From assembly GCA_028571685.1 (NCBI GenBank), contig CM053162.1, forward strand, positions 47,402,851 through 47,466,850: DNA of 64,000 nt, written 5' to 3'. The stretch is from Heterohyrax brucei. Its lineage: Eukaryota; Chordata; Mammalia; Hyracoidea; Procaviidae. A program made the translations under genes and the position numbers. The notes beneath the pieces were generated by a model. The model was not told the origin of the DNA, searched no databases, and was given only the letters and a program-made list of their open reading frames with translations. Positions 46,515 through 58,129 of the stretch are shown here, piece by piece; within the stretch, counting starts at the first letter, position 1, and the number at the start of each line of letters is the position of its first letter.

Positions 46515-47076
46515 AAAAAAATTTTCTATGGTGCCTTAGGTGAAACTTTACACCTCAAGTTAGTTTCTCTTACAAAAATTTATTCACACCTTGTATATGA
46601 CACTAGTTACAATTCCTATAATATGAAAGCACACACCCCATTTCCATTCTGGGTTTCCTGTGTCCATCTAACCAGCTCCTGTCCCTTTCTGACTTCTCAT
46701 CCTGCCTCCTGACAGAAGCTACCCATTTGGTCTCATGAGCCTGCTTGAACTAAGAAGCACATTACTCTAGAGTATTATTTTATGTTTTATAACCCACTGC
46801 TGTCAAGTTGATTCTGACTCACAGCAACCCTGTAGGATAGAGTAGAACTACTCCGTAGGGTTTCCAAGGAACGTGTGGTAGAGCTGAACTGCTGACCTTT
46901 TGGTTAGCAGCCGTAGCTCTTAACCACTGTGCCACCAGGTTTTCCTTATGTTTTATAGTCCAGTCTAATCTTTGCTGGAAGAATGGGCTTCAGGAATGGT
47001 TTTAGTTCTGGGTTAATAGCCATGACTTCAAGGACTAACATTCCTTGAGCATGGCTTCCCCTACACTGAGTCAGAC
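46515..47076 (-). mobile_element. Family A retroposon in the RTE, antisense
   Basis: 'aggtgaaactttacacctca' at the left is the complement of the family 3' end. The target duplication is 13 bp: 'agccgttgtattt' (46,502-46,514) and 'agccatggtattt' (47,077-47,089). A SINE is nested within it. Confidence 0.8.
46790..46946 (-). mobile_element. AfroSINE nested two levels deep
   Basis: A full antisense copy from 'cccactgctgtcaagttgat' to 'ccaccaggttttcc', inside a family A retroposon that is inside the RTE. Confidence 0.9.
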
Positions 47077-47223
47077 AGCCATGGTATTTTCAATCACCTA
47101 ATATACGTGTACAAGATGGACAATGAATAAGGAAGACAAAGTATTGATACCTTGTGAATTACAGTACTGGCAGAGTATATTGAATATACCGTGGACTGCC
47201 AGAAGAATGAAGAAATCTGTCTC

Positions 47224-47670
47224 CACTAAAAGACCTCAATTGATGGTACAACAGTTTCAGGGTTCCCCTGGGAGCATGGTCCCTGGCCCTGATCCTGCCC
47301 TTGCCCATAAATCATAATGAAGGTTCACTCTTCGGACACGAATGGATTGGACTTGGCGATGCAGAGTGACCATATATTGGGTGCACTTTATGGTTCTGTG
47401 CATCTATAGGATAGCATCCTGCTGACCTCTGGCTGGAGGAAGAAAAGTGGGTGGAGACGAGGGGAAAGGAGACTGTTGGGAGAATGAGACATGTATGGAG
47501 CAGGGAGGAGTAGTGTGCTGTCACCAGGCAGGGAGAGCAGTGGAAGCTGCATATAGGTGGGCGTGTAAATTTATACGGGAATGTACATTTTCACTCAGTC
47601 ATGTTAAATAAAAAAATAATAATAATAATAAAATTTAAATAAAAAACTTGAAATGATTAAACAACAAAAA
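47224..47670 (+). mobile_element. Family A retroposon in the RTE
   Basis: A perfect 14-bp target duplication AAGAAATCTGTCTC flanks it (47,210-47,223 and 47,671-47,684). Its 3' end is followed by an ATA/TAA repeat at about 47,607-47,632. Confidence 0.85.
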
Positions 47671-47984
47671 AAGAAATCTGTCTCGAAGAAGTATAGGCAG
47701 AGTGCTCCTTAGAAACAGGGATGACACAATTTTGTCTCACATGCTTTAGACATGGTATTGTCAGAACCAGTCCCTGGAGAAGGACATCACACTTGGTAAA
47801 GTACGGAATCGATTAAAAAGAGGAAGCCCCTTGGTGAGATGGAGTCAGACAGTGGCTGCAGCGATGGCTCCAACATAGCAACAGTTGTGAGGATGGCGTA
47901 GGACTGGGCCATCCTCGTGCCAACTTGGTGGCATTTAACAACACCTGTGTTAAGTATTATAGTAAAGATATGCAATAATATCAA

Positions 47985-48065
47985 TTACAACTGGCATCTA
48001 TTGAGTGCTTACCAATCGTCAGGCCATATTTTAAATACATGTATGAGCTCACTTAATCTCAGTAC
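47985..48065 (-). mobile_element. MIR fragment, antisense
   Basis: 'catctattgagtgcttacca' and 'atgagctcacttaatctcag' mark it. Confidence 0.5.
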
Positions 48066-48450
48066 ATCAGGGGTCCACAAACTTTTTCGTAGAGAGCCAG
48101 ACAATAAATATTCTTTCTGTGGCCCTTATGGTATAGACAGCAACTACTCATCTCAACTGGTGTATCATGAAAGTAGCTATACCAAAACTCCAAATCCGTT
48201 GCTGTCAAGTTGATTTCAACTCATATCAACCCTGAAAGGCTCAGTAGAACTGCCCTGTAGGGTTTCCAAGAAGCAGCTGTTGGATTCAAGCTGCCAACCT
48301 TTTCGTTAGAAGCTTAGTTCTTAACCACTGTGCCACCAGAGCTCTGCAAAGTAGCCACAGGCAATACAAAAATGAGTGACTGTGTTCCTATAAAACGTTA
48401 TTTACAAACCAAGCTGATTTAGCCCAGAACTTAGTTTGCAAACTTCTGTA
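48066..48450. mobile_element. hAT-type MITE with a SINE inside
   Basis: 'caggggtccacaaacttttt' at the left is answered by the complement of 'agtttgcaaacttctgtact' at the right. The fragment at 52.9-53.2 kb is a relative. The antisense AfroSINE at 48,185-48,345 interrupts it. Confidence 0.6.
48185..48345 (-). mobile_element. AfroSINE, antisense, nested in a hAT element
   Basis: It runs from 'atccgttgctgtcaagttga' to 'tgtgccaccagagctct'. Confidence 0.88.
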
Positions 48451-48560
48451 CTAGAATATAAATTCCATGAAGGCAGGCATTTCTGTTTGAATATGTAGTA
48501 GAAATTGAGTAAATACCTGATACATAGTAGAAACATAGTAAATAAATACTGTCCTTCTAA
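48449..48560 (+). mobile_element. L2 3' end fragment
   Basis: 'ctagaatataaattccatga' and 'catagtagaaacatagtaaa' show the L2 terminal pattern. Confidence 0.5.
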
Positions 48561-48571
48561 GGTAGAAACGA

Positions 48572-48835
48572 GTCCCTGCATGGTACAGATGGTTAATGCT
48601 CCCAGCACCTAGCCAAAAGTTGGGAGGTTCAGTTTATTCAGAGCCACCTTGGAAAAAGGGCCTGATGATCTATTTCTGAAAAATCAGCCATTATAAATCA
48701 TATTGAGCACAGTTTTACTCAGTCAGATGTGGAGTCATGAGTCCAGGTGGACCTGACTCAACTCAACATCATGTGGTACAAAGAAAAAAAAACCTGTTGC
48801 CATCAATTCAGTTCTGACTTATAGAAATCTTCTAG
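48572..48835. mobile_element. AfroSINE, longer subtype, plus an antisense tail
   Basis: A sense copy lies at 48,572-48,775 ('gagtccctgcatggtacaga', 'ttctgaaaaatcagccatta'). An antisense tail piece follows at 48,790-48,835. Confidence 0.7.
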
Positions 48836-49594
48836 TGTTACTGGGCATCTCAGATTCTGAGGTTGTTTCCTCTCACTGATGGGGAATGAACAGGTAATGC
48901 ACAGAGAATATTTTCTCAGGGGCAAAACTTGATTCAAGAAGCTTGCAAGTGGAGATGAGAGAGCCTAGGCAACACTTACCCCATCTCTGGAATAAAGGTT
49001 TTGTCAGGGCTTATAAAGGATTCTGGGAAGGAAGAGTCTCATGTTTTATTCATATTGGAGGTGTACATTTCCAGGACGTGGTGGTAGGGCTAGGGAAATT
49101 AGGTTATACATGCCTCTTTGTACAAAGCGGAGTCAGCAGCAAAGGGTTCTGGGAGGCACTGGCAGGACTTATTATGGGATGCTGTGCATGCCCTGTCCTT
49201 TGCGAGCTCAGTTCAAGTCCTGGCATCAGCTTCATGTTCTTGTGTGCCTCTGCTGGAAGTCACATAGTGCTCACTTCTGGCACCGCTGAACGTTCTCCTT
49301 ATATTAGTACATTCTTATTCATCCTGAAAAACAACTTAAAGAAGTTCTTGTTCTCTTGGTATCTATGGCATATGAATCAGTAGTCCTGGTCAGGTCACCC
49401 TCATTCTGTTTATGGTATAATCGTCCTTGGGGGTTTCTAAACTACTGACAGGGCATCATTTGCTTTTCCTATCTCTCTGTCCCAGGATGTGATTCATTAT
49501 TAGATCTTTTTTGTGCCCCACCGCCTGTTCATTGTTTTGGCTACAAGGCTTATTGAAAGGTGTTTACAGAAGCCTCTAAGCACCCTGTCTCAAT
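48836..49594. other. Non-coding stretch, no gene recognised
   Basis: A 146-codon + frame (48,943-49,383) exists. It shows no motif, and a second frame overlaps it. I leave it uncalled. Confidence 0.4.
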
Positions 49595-49885
49595 AGGAGG
49601 TGGAACTTCCCCCATAGAATTTCCAAGGAGCACCTGGTGGATTCAAATTGCTGACCTTTTGGTTAGCAGCCATAGTACTTAGCTGCCGTGCTACCAGGGT
49701 TTCCCAAGAGGTGCTAAACCAAAACCAAAAACCCACTGCTGTCTAATAGATGTCAACTCATAGTGACTGTATAGGACAGAGTAGAACTGCCCCATAGAGT
49801 TTCCAAGGAGCGCCTGCTGGCTTTGAACTGCCAACCTTTTTGTTAGCAGCTGTAGCACTTAACCACCATGCCACCAGGGCTTCAA
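49595..49885 (-). mobile_element. Two AfroSINEs, antisense
   Basis: A copy lacking most of its tail (49,598-49,706) is followed by a full one (49,719-49,885, 'cccactgctgtctaatagat'). Confidence 0.85.
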
Positions 49886-49894
49886 GAGGTACTA

Positions 49895-50070
49895 GTAAAG
49901 TGAAAACTACTCAAACCTGCATTTTACAAATAAGGGAACTGAAGCACAGTGATTAATTAAGTTCCTAAGGTTACCAACTAGTAAAAGACAAATCAAACAT
50001 GCAGATGTACACAGGCTGGTGTCAGAACCTATGTAGTCTTAATCACCACGTTCTACAGTGATGATACAGA
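49895..50070 (-). mobile_element. MIR, antisense
   Basis: 'ttacaaataagggaactgaa' and 'ctaaggttaccaactagtaa' mark it. Confidence 0.55.
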
Positions 50071-50272
50071 TGAGAAGATTGTCTGCTATGCTCTCTGGAG
50101 AATAAAGAGGTTAATGGGATGCTGAAACATCAAAGAGTTCACCTGGAAGAAAAGAGAGGAGGGAGAGGCTTTGTATTCTAGGAAGTGACAATGCAGGTTT
50201 GAAAAACAGACCTGGTACAGAATGGCATTATGAAAAAATACGCAGAAAAGGGAGTAAGTTCCTTAGTGACAG

Positions 50273-50780
50273 TGTCATGAGTTGAATTTATGTATCCCTA
50301 AAATGTGTTTCTCAATTCAACTGGGCTGTGATTCTCAGTGTTGTATGGTTGTTCACCATTTTGTCATTTGATTGGTTTTTCCTGTGTGTTGCAAATTCTG
50401 TTACTATGATTTTGTGAAATGAATTAGTGAATTAGTGACAGCTATGATCAGGTCTGTAAGACTGGATAGTGTCTTAAGCCAATCTCTTTTGAGATATAAA
50501 AGAGAGAGGTGAGCAGAGAGACATAGGGACCTCATGCCCCTAGGAAAGCAGTGCCAGGAGCCGACCGTGTCCTTGGGACCTGAGATGCCTGAGCTGAGAT
50601 ACTTCTAAAGAGAAGATTGATGATATGGACCTTCCTCCAGTCTAGATGGAGAAAGCCTTCCCCTGGAGACACCCAGAATTTGGATTTGTAATCTACTAGA
50701 TTGTGAGAGAATACATTTCTCTCTGTTGCAGCTATCCACTTGTGTTATTTCTGTTATAACAGCACTAGAAGACTAACACA
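50273..50780 (+). mobile_element. MaLR-type solo LTR
   Basis: 508 bp from TG to CA ('tgtcatgagttgaattta' ... 'ctagaagactaacaca'). A perfect 5-bp target duplication GACAG flanks it (50,268-50,272 and 50,781-50,785). It is related to the young LTR at 24.9 kb but clearly diverged. A solo LTR is what remains after recombination between two LTRs. Confidence 0.88.
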
Positions 50781-50789
50781 GACAGTCTC

Positions 50790-51454
50790 CACTTTTCAAT
50801 AATGCCCACATCTGGATACAGGGTTTAAGGTGCAGAGTGGTAGAGGTGAGGCTTTAGCTTTGTCAGGGGCCTTATGTGACATGTGAACCAATTTGGATTT
50901 TAACTTGGTCACTGAAGTATTTTGAGCAAGAGAAAAATTGACCATGTTTGCATTGTTGATCAATTTTTTAAAATAAATTTTATTTTAAAATCAGATTATG
51001 CATGTGTCATTGTACAGTATTCAGAAACTGAGAAGGTCTTCCTCCTGCCTGCTTCCAGCCACCCACTTCCCTGTCCCGTTAGAATGATAGTTTACGCTCT
51101 AATGTGAAGAATGAGTAGGTTTGGGGGTGCTGGATGTTTTCAGTCAACAGTTTCCCATCCCTGGGCACAGCTGTCTGTCTCCAGTTTCCGGTAATCATTG
51201 CATTCACCTGCCTGCTCAGGCCTTGTGATGATAATATTCCCTCAGTTACTAGCCCTGGCGTATTGCTGTATTCTTCCTGGTTTCTCTGCAGCCTGCGTTC
51301 TCCGTGGGGGTGATACCACCTCCAGGGAAGTGAAAAAATTTTTAAAAATTGCCACTTGAGGAATGAAAAAATTTTCAGAAATAATACTGGTTTGTCAGCC
51401 TCCAAAGCTCAATTTTATTTTTTAGGGACATTTTTTTACTTAATTTTTCTCCTT
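50790..51454. other. Non-coding stretch
   Basis: 50,790-50,950 may be ancient L2-class sequence. The rest is unassigned. Confidence 0.35.
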
Positions 51455-51935
51455 GCTGTTAAAAGACCTTGGGTTGGCTCAGATTCATGGCAACCTTATA
51501 AACAAGAGCGTGAAACACTGCCCAGTCCACATCATCCTCACAGTTGCTGGCATGTTTGAGCTCATATTGCAGTCACTGTGTCAGTCCGTCTCACAAAGTG
51601 TCTCTTTTGTTCTCTCTGATCCTCCGCTCTACCAGACATGATGTCCGTTTCTAACAATTGGCCACCTTTGTCATCAAAGTGACATCTTTTTTTTTCACAC
51701 TTTAAAATAAAGGCTCTGCTGCAGATTTGCCCAGTGCAGTACATTGTTTGATTGCTCTACTGCTGCTTCCATGGGCAAAGAATGTTTCTCCAAGTGTAAT
51801 AAAATCCTTGACAACTTTGATTTCTTTGCCATTTATCCTGATGTTATGGTTCCTCTGCTAAATACTCTTCATATGACCCAGCTCCAGTGTGTCACCTCTT
51901 TCTGCTTTGGAGTCTCACTGATATAGGAGGTACTG
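51455..51935 (-). mobile_element. RTE-class LINE fragment, antisense
   Basis: 'tgctgcttccatgggcaaag', 'aaaatccttgacaactttga' and 'catttatcctgatgttatgg' match, in order, the antisense RTE segment at 59.8-60.6 kb. Confidence 0.7.
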
Positions 51936-52009
51936 AAAAACTGGAATGGTTAGCCACCTAATACATGGCCACAGAGAAAAGACAGTGGAACATTTTGGTA
52001 ATGAGCATA

Positions 52010-52205
52010 GTCTCTGCTGTCAGACTGTTGAAATTAAAATCCCAACTCTTCCGTGCTCATTACTAGCAGTGTGACCCTAACTTACTGTGTCTCAGTCTTC
52101 TTATCTGCAAAATGGGGATGATAATTTCTATCTTATAGTGATTGTAACAATTTAGTGTTTTAGCACCTGACACATATTATTCAATATGTGTTAGCTATTG
52201 TTATT
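52010..52205 (+). mobile_element. MIR
   Basis: A well-preserved core: 'gtgtgaccctaacttactgt', 'ttatctgcaaaatggggatg' and 'ttagcacctgacacatatta'. Confidence 0.8.
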
Positions 52206-52319
52206 CAGAGTGGGCTTAGCCACAGAGGAGGAGGAGTTTTGCAGAAGAGTAGAAGAGTTATGAGTTTAGAAGTGGACTGAAGAATGCAGATCATGCTAAT
52301 ACCACTTAGCATGCCCATA

Positions 52320-52620
52320 AACCAAAAACCAAACCCATAGTCGTCAAGTCGGTTCTGACTCCTAGTGACCCTATATGACAGAGTAGAACTGCCCCAGTTT
52401 GCGAGGAGTACCTGGTGGATTGGAAATGCTGATATTTTGTTTAGCAGATGTATGCGAGCCAGGTGCCATCGAGTCGCTGCAGCAAAACCCAATCTAACCT
52501 AACCCATTGACATCAAGTGGCTTCTGACTTGTTGTGACCCTGTAGGACAAAGCAGAACTTCTGAGTTTCCAAGGAGCCTCTGGTGACTAGCAGCCACAAT
52601 ACTTAATCACTGTGTGTTTC
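52320..52620 (-). mobile_element. Two AfroSINEs, antisense
   Basis: Copies lie at 52,320-52,470 ('tagtcgtcaagtcggttctg') and 52,487-52,620 ('tgacatcaagtggcttctga'). The second has lost part of its centre. Confidence 0.8.
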
Positions 52621-52918
52621 CAAAGGCTGTGGGCATGAAAAAGTGAATAGCATCCTTTTTAGAAGACAAGGAAGGAAGTTCCTTAGAGAATACATTCACT
52701 TTTCTTTTAAGGTTAGGAAGGAGCTAGAAGGTTAAAAGAAGAGAAGTGTTTATTTACAAGTGCAGGAAGGCTCCAGGGTAGAGGAAAGAGCTGAGAAGGA
52801 AGGCAGTCAACTTTTGGGAGGAAGCCTAGAGCAAGAAGGCAGATTGGAGATCAGGGAAGAGCAGAATCTGGCTGGAAGCAGTACCACCAAATAGGCCATT
52901 CAGCCAGAGCCAGACAAG
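52621..52918. other. Non-coding purine-rich stretch
   Basis: It is rich in GGAAG/AGAAG with no assignable feature. Confidence 0.4.
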
Positions 52919-53215
52919 GGGCAGTAAACTGTAGCCCTGAGGCTACATTTGGCCAAAAGTTTATTCTTATATGACCACAAGTGAAGAATGGTTACATAAA
53001 AATGCTATTTTGTGGCACATGAAAACTACATGAAATTCAAATTTCAGTGTCTATAAATAAAGTTTTATTGGAACACAGCCATGTCTATTCGTTTACACTT
53101 CCACTGTCTGAATGCCTTCACATTATAATGTTGGAGCTGAGTAACTGTCACAGAGCTGAAAATATTTGGTATTTAGTCCTTTACAGAAAAGATTTGCCCC
53201 AACCTCTGCTCTAGC
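52919..53215. mobile_element. hAT-type MITE
   Basis: 'taaataaagttttattggaa' followed by 'cacagccatgtctattcg' and the end 'gccccaacctctgct' resemble a mammalian hAT family. It is related to 48,066-48,450. Confidence 0.6.
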
Positions 53216-53373
53216 AGATGTCATTTGTAGGCTATCATATGAATGGCACCATGTGGAGTTGTGTCACCACAAAGGTGAACCCTGGGATCACTCATTGTGA
53301 ATGGTGACCAAAGATTACAGGGAGGAGAGGCATGGGTAGGATTAAATAGCCTCAAGTTTCTTGTTGGAATGTG

Positions 53374-53990
53374 TTTTGGTTTTATAGTGCTTCTGTAACA
53401 GAAATACAAGGGGATGGTTTTAAAGATCAGAAGTTTATTTTTCCCAGTTCTGGAGGTTAGAAGTCCTGATTCAGGACACTGGCCTACAGGGGGAGGTTCT
53501 GGAGGAAGGTAGTTATCTTTTTCAGCCTTTGTCCTTTGGTTCCTTGATTATTTTCATGTGACATCATTTGCTGTATTTATACTTGCTCCTGTGTGTATTC
53601 TATTTTTTTTAATTCACTCAGAAGTGATTAAGTTTAGAACACATCTTACACTGACAACAGCCTTATTAGCATAACAAAGAGAACCCTGTTTCAAAATGGG
53701 ATTCCATCTACATATATAAAACCTATTGCTGTCAAGTTAATTCTGACACACAGTGACCTTATAGGTCAGAGCAGAACTACCCTAGAGGGTTTCCAAGGCT
53801 GCTGTCTTTATGGACACAGACTGTCACATCATTCTCCCATGGAACAGCTAGTGGGTTTGAACTGCCAACCTTTAGACTAACAGGGAGTGCTTAACCCCTG
53901 CTCCTTATCCACAGATATAGAGTTTAAGATTTCTTCATATGTATTTATTTATTTGGTGGGGAGAGGACATACTTCGATCTGTAGCATAAT
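53374..53990 (-). mobile_element. MaLR-type LTR, antisense, SINE inside
   Basis: 'agtgcttctgtaacagaaat' at the left, 'agttctggaggttagaagtc' in the body, and 'aagatttcttcatatgtatt' after the SINE. The order is that of an antisense MLT/MaLR LTR. Confidence 0.65.
53718..53905 (-). mobile_element. AfroSINE, longer subtype, antisense, nested
   Basis: It runs from 'cctattgctgtcaagttaat' through 'cattctcccatggaacagct' to 'agtgcttaacccctgctcc'. Confidence 0.85.
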
Positions 53991-54828
53991 ATTGTTTTGT
54001 GAGAACAAAGCAAGGCTGTTGAAGAGCTAGCAGTGGTACGCACTGTTGGTTGCCTACCCACTCTCTGTTTCTTCTCCTGTTCTTTACTAACAGAAACCTG
54101 ATGTTATAAAGGCGACAGGGTGCCCTATTAAAAATACTCATCTCAGATAAGAAAGTGCTCAAAGGATGATTGGAGTATGCCAAAAGGACATAGGAACCAG
54201 CTTCAAGTGGGTCCTCCTAGGCAATCAGAGACGATTTGAGCATCAGAATAAATCATAATACTGCAATGAACTGTAATCCATTGAGTAAGCTAAGAATCTG
54301 TTAGTCTGCACTGAAATAAATACATAAAAGGAGGAGAGAAAATGCTTTCATACAGTAAAATGCAAGCTGTTAAAGAATGAATGACATAATTAGAAAATCA
54401 CTAATTTGCAATTACCCCATTAATAATTATTTCAGGCAAGAATCACAGGTGCATAATAAAATCGGTGGGTGAAAGCTTGATGAGAAATATGGTGTTTACA
54501 TATTAATGCCATATTAATTTCAAAGAATAAAACAATAACTTTATGGCAAAGAAATCTGACACACATCACCTTATTGGTTTAATGAAATGATGAAAGTTAA
54601 CATCAGAAGTAATGGGACAAATCAGAATCATGTTCCTCCTATACGATGTACTGAGAAGGACACAACATTACTTCAGTGATATTCTAGATGAAAATACATA
54701 ACCTGAACCACTAGAAAACATCATCCAAATAGGGGATATTTTGTAAAGTAATTGGCCTAGACTCTTCAAAAATGTCAGTGCTATGAAAAATAAAGATACG
54801 GATTGAGAAAGTGTTCCATCTTAAAGGA

Positions 54829-55005
54829 GCCTGAGGGTGCAAAAGATTATAAGTTCAAGCCCATCCAATGGCTCCATGGGAGAAAGTCCAGATGATCTGC
54901 TTCTATAAAGATTTTAGATGACAAACCCCTATGGAGCAGTTCTGCTCTGGCACTGTGAGTTGAAAACAATTCAGTGGTACTTAACAACAACAATCACAAA
55001 CTAGA
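54829..55005 (+). mobile_element. AfroSINE, longer subtype, nested in L1
   Basis: The head is 'ggagcctgagggtgcaaaag', the middle 'agatgatctgcttctataaa', and an AAC repeat tail ends it. Confidence 0.8.
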
Positions 55006-55095
55006 CAAAAATAACACAACAACAAAAAGCAACGTGTAGTCCTAGATTAGATCCTAAACCAGAGGAACAAAAGAATCTCTTTGCTGTAAACATAT

Positions 55096-55262
55096 GGAAA
55101 CCCCGGTGGTGTAGTGGTTAAGTGCTACGTCTGCTAACCAAAAGGTCAGCAGTTCAGATCTACTAGGTGTTCTTTGGAAACTCTATGGGGCAATTCCGCT
55201 CTGTCCTCTAGGATCACTATGAGGGGGAACTGAGTCAATGATACTGGGTTTGGTTTGGCTTA
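55096..55262 (+). mobile_element. AfroSINE nested in L1
   Basis: A well-preserved head 'aaccccggtggtgtagtggt' is followed by 'gctgctaaccaaaaggtc' and 'gcagttcagatctactagg'. A good reference copy of the tRNA-like region. Confidence 0.92.
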
Positions 55263-55567
55263 TAAAAGATATTGGTGGAATAATTGGCAAAATTTGAATA
55301 AGGAATATCAATTAAAAGCATTGTATCCATGTCAATTTTCTGATTTTGGACATTACACTGTGGTTATGTCAGAGAAGGTTCTTAATCTAAATAGCTCATC
55401 CAGAAGTCCTTAGGAGTAAGTGGCCATCATATGTGCTTGAGAGAGAATAAGTGTTTAAAATGTTAATATTTGGAGACATTGGGTGAAAGGTATACAAGAA
55501 TCCTTTGTACTGCTTTTGCAAATTTTCTGTAAATTTGAAGTTATTTCAATACAAAAAGTTAAAAACA

Positions 55568-57489
55568 AAAAAATCATCTTCCTTAGACACCCTTGCAGAG
55601 AGTACATATTCCCAATCCTTGCCAGTGATTTGTAGTTGTCTGTTTACTGGCTGAACTTTTTTAGGAAATGATTGTTTTTCTGATAAGAAGAGAAAGACTT
55701 GCCCTTCTTCCTTCCCTTTGTCTGGCCTAATGCCTGTATGTGGAGCAGTCATCTTACGGCAGGAGATGCTGGGAGGAGCATGGGTCTTGATGGCTTCATG
55801 GAGTAACACCCCTGGATTGCCTCCCTCTGGCTAAGATTTCTGTTATATGCAAACAAATATAACTCCAATTGAGGCAGAACATACTAGGCTCTCAGGTGGC
55901 TTTAGAGTTTATGTGGCTTGATTCCTCAGTCTCCTTCATGGAAACTGCTTCCAACTTTCCATTAAATGTTGGTGTTGCCAAGTTTGGGTCCTCAGCCTTC
56001 TGTTTCTATGCTATCTCCTTGGACTATGTCCTTCACTCCTATTTGCTATTTAAATTCTGATGACTCTCAAATTATTACCTCTATCTGTAATTTTTCTCCT
56101 TAGTTGCAGACCACATATTCAGTTGTCTGCTATTGGATGCTTATGCTTATAGTCTATGGTCATCTCCAGCCAAGCCAATGGTCATCTCAGCAGGCGTAAA
56201 ATTGAACCCTCTTTTCCAGACACACACATGCACACATACACGCACACACACATACGCACACCGTATTTTCTTTCTCTCTTCTTCTTTCAATTACTATCCA
56301 AGCACTTTCCCAAGACAGAAACTCAAGAGTCATCCTCTCCTCTTCCCACTTTCTCACCCCCTACATGCAATTAGTCATCTAAGTCTTGATGACTCTACCT
56401 CCTAAATAGTTTCTGAATCCATTTCCTCCTCTTCATTCCCATTACCCAACTAGATGCCTCATCATCTCTCACTGGTATTTCTTCATTGACCTTCTAAACA
56501 ATTTCCCCGCCTCTGCCCTCTATTCCTCTAATTTATACTGCCATCCATAATCTTTCTAAATTGTAATCACCATACTCTCCTACTTAAAAATTCCCTGTCA
56601 CCCCAACTGCTTATAATAATAGTCCCCACACCCCCATAGTTCCTACTACAGCATACCAGTGCTTTCAGGATAACCTTCTTCTCTTGGATGCCCTTATCAC
56701 CCTATTTCTATAAGGGAAGAACTGGTTGGTTCTGTTCTATTCTTAGGAGGAAAGTTCTCCCAGATTCCTGTAAACCAGACATCTTCCTTTGCCTACAGCC
56801 TTCCCTTACATGGAGCAAGTTGTACCTTAACTTTCTGCCATGTCAGATGACCTGCAGTGTTCCTTCACTTGTGGCAAAAGTAGGTTTTATGCTTTGATCA
56901 AAATGAAGTGTTGGAGCTGCTGTGTGTAATAGTGAAGACTGAGCATTGCCTGAACCCAAAGGTTATTATTCATACAGACATTTCCAGTGCTATTCTTGCA
57001 GAGACAATTTACTCTGTATGTGGTAGCCACTGTGGGTGAGCTCTAGGGATGTTTACAACATCCCCAGAGGTGTGACACCACCTTGTGTCTCTTTGTGTGT
57101 TGACCACTTTGAGTTAAGCAACCTGGGTGCCCAGGACTGATTCCTCCATTCCCTTGAGGCAGGATGTGAGTGCTTGGGCAGCTTGGATGACTGAGAGTCC
57201 ACAGTAATGGGGCAGGAAACGAAGTCACCCAGCTTTGCAGGTACCAGCCATCAGCCTTTCGCCTTCTGGCAACATACATGTGTTATTTAAGACTCAGATC
57301 AAATGGGACTCACTGAAGCTCCCCTACCAAGGCCACGTTGTGAATAGGACTTTTCATGGTACTTTTCATACTGTTAGTGTAATTATGTATTGGCACACCC
57401 ATTTTCCTACATTTGGTTTCTGGCATCTGAATGCAAATCTTCCTCTTCTTTTTATGTCTGAGTCTCACCCAGCGTGTAGTGGGACCTGA
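55568..57489. mobile_element. Ancient L2-class LINE sequence, fragmented
   Basis: 55,950-56,120, 56,380-56,870 and 57,270-57,420 carry L2-like pieces ('gatgactctcaaattattac', 'atgcctcatcatctctcact', 'ttatttaagactcagatcaa'). A CA repeat sits at 56,219-56,262. The parts between are unassigned. No exon is supported. Confidence 0.45.
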
Positions 57490-57957
57490 CACAATTAGAA
57501 AATCACTAATTTGTAATCACCACCTTATTAATTGTTTCAGACAGGAGTCATCAATGTATAATAAAACTAGTAGGTGAAAGTTTGATGAGAAATATGATAT
57601 TTTAATAGTCTCAAGGCATCTCCCCACAAATTCTTATTAATTTCAAAGGGTAAAACAGTAACTGTATAGCAAAGAAATCAGACAGACACGACCTTAACAA
57701 AGTGATAAAAGTTAATGTCACTAGTAATGGGACAAATTGAAATCATGAGCCTCCTGATGCAACATACTAAGAAGGAAGTAACATTACTTCAGGGATCTTC
57801 TAGCTGAATATACATAACCTGAACCATTAGGAAACATCAGACAGACTCAAATAAGAGATGATCTATAAAGTAATTGGCCTAGACCCTTCAAAAATGTCAA
57901 TGCTATGAAAAATAGATTGAGAAAGTATTCCAGCTTAAAGGAGTCCTGAGGGTACAA
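57490..57957 (+). mobile_element. Second L1 3' UTR copy
   Basis: It parallels 54,390-54,850 in order: 'attagaaaatcactaatttg', 'agtaatgggacaaattgaaa', 'tgtaataaaa'-type spacers and 'aagtaattggcctagaccct'. It ends with 'ggagtcctgagggtacaaag', which looks like the start of the SINE present at the same L1 position in the other copy. Confidence 0.7.
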
Positions 57958-58060
57958 AGTCAAGTCTGACAGAGGTTGTATCATCAGCATTTGCAGATTG
58001 TTAATGAATCTTCCTCTGACTCTGATGCCATGTTCTTCTTGACATATAAATCAGAGTCTG
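57958..58060 (-). mobile_element. RTE fragment, antisense
   Basis: 'catcagcatttgcagattgt' and 'gatgccatgttcttcttgac' match 60,545-60,607. Confidence 0.6.
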
Positions 58061-58129
58061 TTGAGTGATTACATAGATGAGTGTTTTTTTGAGGTTCCAG
58101 GTGAAACGTAGTGGAAATAGCCTAGAACT

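Larger units (their letters stand above)
44815..47950 (+). mobile_element. RTE-class LINE, degraded and split by three insertions
   Basis: This is a remnant of a non-LTR retrotransposon that encoded an AP-type endonuclease and a reverse transcriptase. The endonuclease region shows QVYAPTA at 44,951-44,971 and DWNAKAGN at 45,061-45,084. The reverse-transcriptase region shows a frame beginning EDIQAALKALVRNKAL near 46,335, with internal deletions after it. The 3' end shows 'gaatataccgtggactgcca' (47,182) and 'ggacatcacacttggtaaag' (47,780). Stops and frameshifts are scattered throughout, so it is dead. Insertions occupy 45,843-46,220, 46,515-47,076 and 47,224-47,670, each with a recognisable target duplication. 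Confidence 0.85.
54180..55567 (+). mobile_element. Old L1 3' UTR, two SINEs inside
   Basis: 'attggtggaataattggcaa', 'acattacactgtggttatgt' and the end 'tatttcaatacaaaaagtta' are typical of the L1M 3' UTR. The SINEs at 54,829-55,005 and 55,096-55,262 split it. The segment 54,390-54,850 is repeated at 57,490-57,957. Confidence 0.75.

Noticed and set aside
46320-46712. 130-codon frame as a gene
   Set aside because: It starts inside RTE reverse transcriptase with internal deletions and runs on into an antisense retroposon.
55096-55160. tRNA gene
   Set aside because: The A- and B-box-like sequences belong to the tRNA-derived head of a SINE. No acceptor stem or intact cloverleaf is present.
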